From Balneolales bacterium (GTDB taxonomy: Bacteria; Bacteroidota; Rhodothermia; Balneolales; Balneolaceae), in contig JAKSCW010000118.1 in assembly GCA_022360375.1 (NCBI GenBank), positions 1 to 5,560 of the forward strand: a stretch of DNA of 5,560 bases, written 5' to 3'. Positions 4,078-5,560 of the stretch are shown here, one piece after another. A program made the translations under genes and the position numbers. The notes beneath the pieces were generated by a model. It saw nothing but the letters and a program-made list of their open reading frames with translations, had not been told where the DNA came from and searched no databases. The first letter of the stretch is position 1; the number at the start of each line of letters is the position of its first letter.

Positions 4078-5560
4078 TTATTTCCCATTGCGAACCGGAA
4101 ATCCCATTTGGGCCCAAACCAAAATACCTTCGTCAATAATGGACAGGTTTTTATAGCCATTACGTTTTAAGGTGTTCATTACTCTAAGGGACGCCGCGTG
4201 AGGACAAGCACAGTAAATTACAATTTGTGTATCGTTATTTGGTATATCATCAACAAAGTTTTCAGGCTCTTCATAATAGGGTACCGGAATGGCTCCGGGA
4301 ATGTGCATTTGACGCCATGCTACTTCAGACCGGGCATCCAGTATGATCATTCGCTTGTTCTCTTTAAGTGCCTGATTTACCTGCACTGCTGAGACAAATG
4401 TGTTGTCTCTAAGATTGAAAACCGGATTTTCATTATCAGGATTGATCACATACTCTTCAGGCGAAGGAACTGTAACAGTACTGGGTTCAGGTACATCCCA
4501 ACCGGAAGCTCTGCTTCTGAGAAAGGCAGTTACAGCATCAAGTTCGTCATTACTTAAACTGTCTTTAAAAGCCATCATTGGTGTTCCGTCACGTCCCTCA
4601 GCAATTGCATAGCGAAGGAAGTGATCGGTGGCTGTTGCAAGCAACATAGGGTTTCCCAATGCCGGAGCTGTTACACCTTCTCCTTTTTCTCCGTGACAGC
4701 TGGCACAGTTTTGGGAATAAATAGTTGCTCCCTCTGCGATATCACCGTATACAGGTTCCCTTGATAGTTCAATTGTTTCGTCTACCTCGGCCATTTCGTA
4801 GAGCCATTTCAACAGAATTTCAACATCAATGTATTCTAACGGCCCTCCCTGAGTATCCAAATAGCCCGCCATAGCTGTATTCGATCGCCCATACTGGATT
4901 GTATAACGCATAAAATTATTGTTTCTACTCGTGCCAAGAAGAGATTTTGAACGAAGGGAAGGGGCGTTATCAGCAGCATAACCTTCCCGGTTATCCCCAT
5001 GGCGAAGTGCACAATACTTAGTGTATACACTTGCGGCATGATCAAGAGCCTTGCCGTCCAGTTTTCCGCTCAGGCTTAACATTTCGGCCATCTCTTTTTG
5101 CTCATCCGGTTCCTGCACAAACTCCAATTGAACACCAAATGCATGCTCCTGATTGATCATGATCAGTTCATCGGTAACAGCGATAGCATTGTCTGCAAGA
5201 GTACTTTCCAGAAAGTGGGTAGTAGAATCGAGATTGCTTACTTCAAATCGTACAGCAAATACGCCGTTTCCTCGTTTCTCCAGAAACTCATTGAGTTGTT
5301 CATTATCTCCCGGAGCTATTAAATGGAGTTCCTGATTCCTAACCAGTCGGTATCTTACTGTTTCTTCATTCTTTTCTATTACCTCGAATCCCATTTTCTG
5401 AAATTCTTCGCTTGTTGATTTGAGATCACGTACTGCAATACGAATGGCCGAAATCCCAACCACCCCGTTTGGGTGATCCCTGGACATTCTTGTGTAGCTG
5501 TAATAAGTTCTCCATTGATCACTTACTGTTGGGTAATCGAAATTTGTTCTTTCAATAAAA
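4078..5560 (-). CDS. VOC/glyoxalase-like, double cytochrome c and rhodanese fusion protein (5' end outside window)
   Basis: 493 codons are visible and the frame has no stop up to the right edge. Residue numbers here count from the internal Met whose codon starts at 5487. The 24 codons before it begin FIERTNFDYP and lead into HPNGVVGI (5-12), the usual link from one VOC unit to the next, so this Met is probably not the start. Domains: VOC/glyoxalase-like, about 5-126; cytochrome c 1, about 148-232, with CALRH (159-163) instead of CxxCH and possible axial M206; cytochrome c 2, about 247-328, with intact CASCH (261-265) and likely axial M304; rhodanese, about 362-467, with LDARSE (383-388), HIPGA (395-399) and active-site-type C426 in YCACPHAAS. 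Covalent heme requires export, so a signal sequence is expected in the missing part. A role in sulfur- or one-electron redox chemistry outside the cytoplasm is plausible, but substrate and partners are unknown. No good terminator follows the stop. Confidence 0.88.
   Translation of the reverse strand, partial: FIERTNFDYPTVSDQWRTYYSYTRMSRDHPNGVVGISAIRIAVRDLKSTSEEFQKMGFEVIEKNEETVRYRLVRNQELHLIAPGDNEQLNEFLEKRGNGVFAVRFEVSNLDSTTHFLESTLADNAIAVTDELIMINQEHAFGVQLEFVQEPDEQKEMAEMLSLSGKLDGKALDHAASVYTKYCALRHGDNREGYAADNAPSLRSKSLLGTSRNNNFMRYTIQYGRSNTAMAGYLDTQGGPLEYIDVEILLKWLYEMAEVDETIELSREPVYGDIAEGATIYSQNCASCHGEKGEGVTAPALGNPMLLATATDHFLRYAIAEGRDGTPMMAFKDSLSNDELDAVTAFLRSRASGWDVPEPSTVTVPSPEEYVINPDNENPVFNLRDNTFVSAVQVNQALKENKRMIILDARSEVAWRQMHIPGAIPVPYYEEPENFVDDIPNNDTQIVIYCACPHAASLRVMNTLKRNGYKNLSIIDEGILVWAQMGFPVRNGK

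Noticed and set aside
4836..5335. Short open frames within the cytochrome fusion on either strand
   Set aside because: They overlap the conserved cytochrome c and VOC domains in other frames and have no recognisable domain or start signal.

Overview
The window is moderately AT-rich bacterial DNA with six protein-coding genes. Five are on the minus strand and one is on the plus strand. I see no rRNA, tRNA, CRISPR array, insertion sequence or phage gene. A MerC-type membrane protein divergent from a Fur-family regulator, together with a PAP-like phosphatase and VOC/cytochrome c/rhodanese fusion, suggests a marine-type Bacteroidota or Balneolota/Rhodothermota relative. This is an inference from protein style, not from a marker gene.

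Left half (1-2431): this looks like a metal-responsive locus, probably for zinc. A Fur/Zur-type repressor (2051-2431, plus) is divergent from a minus-strand cluster. That cluster runs from a four-helix MerC-domain protein with a Cys-rich tail, to folE (GTP cyclohydrolase I, start overlapping the merC stop by 8 bp), to a two-Rossmann-fold flavoprotein that runs off the left edge. The short intergenic space between regulator and merC holds an inverted repeat, TGCAAC-ACA-GTTGCA. It overlaps the -35 of a plausible merC promoter and ends 10 bp before the regulator start, as expected for one operator controlling both directions. FolE keeps all its zinc ligands, so it is the zinc-dependent enzyme and not the FolE2 type usually associated with zinc starvation.

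Middle (2432-3906): a short intergenic stretch with a weak hairpin plus T-run separates the regulator from a convergent, secreted metallophosphatase. This enzyme has a signal peptide, a His-rich mature N-terminus, a fibronectin-III-like domain and a calcineurin-like catalytic domain. It has Asn where purple acid phosphatases carry the chromophore Tyr.

Right half (3907-5560): after a 171-bp spacer comes a large redox fusion protein on the minus strand. In order it has a VOC/glyoxalase-like domain, two cytochrome c domains and a C-terminal rhodanese domain. Its frame is open to the right edge and upstream residues look like the end of another VOC unit, so the true start (and any export signal) lies outside the window. 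The first cytochrome domain has CALRH instead of CxxCH, one transition away from an intact heme site; the second is intact (CASCH). This fusion is the least ordinary object in the window.
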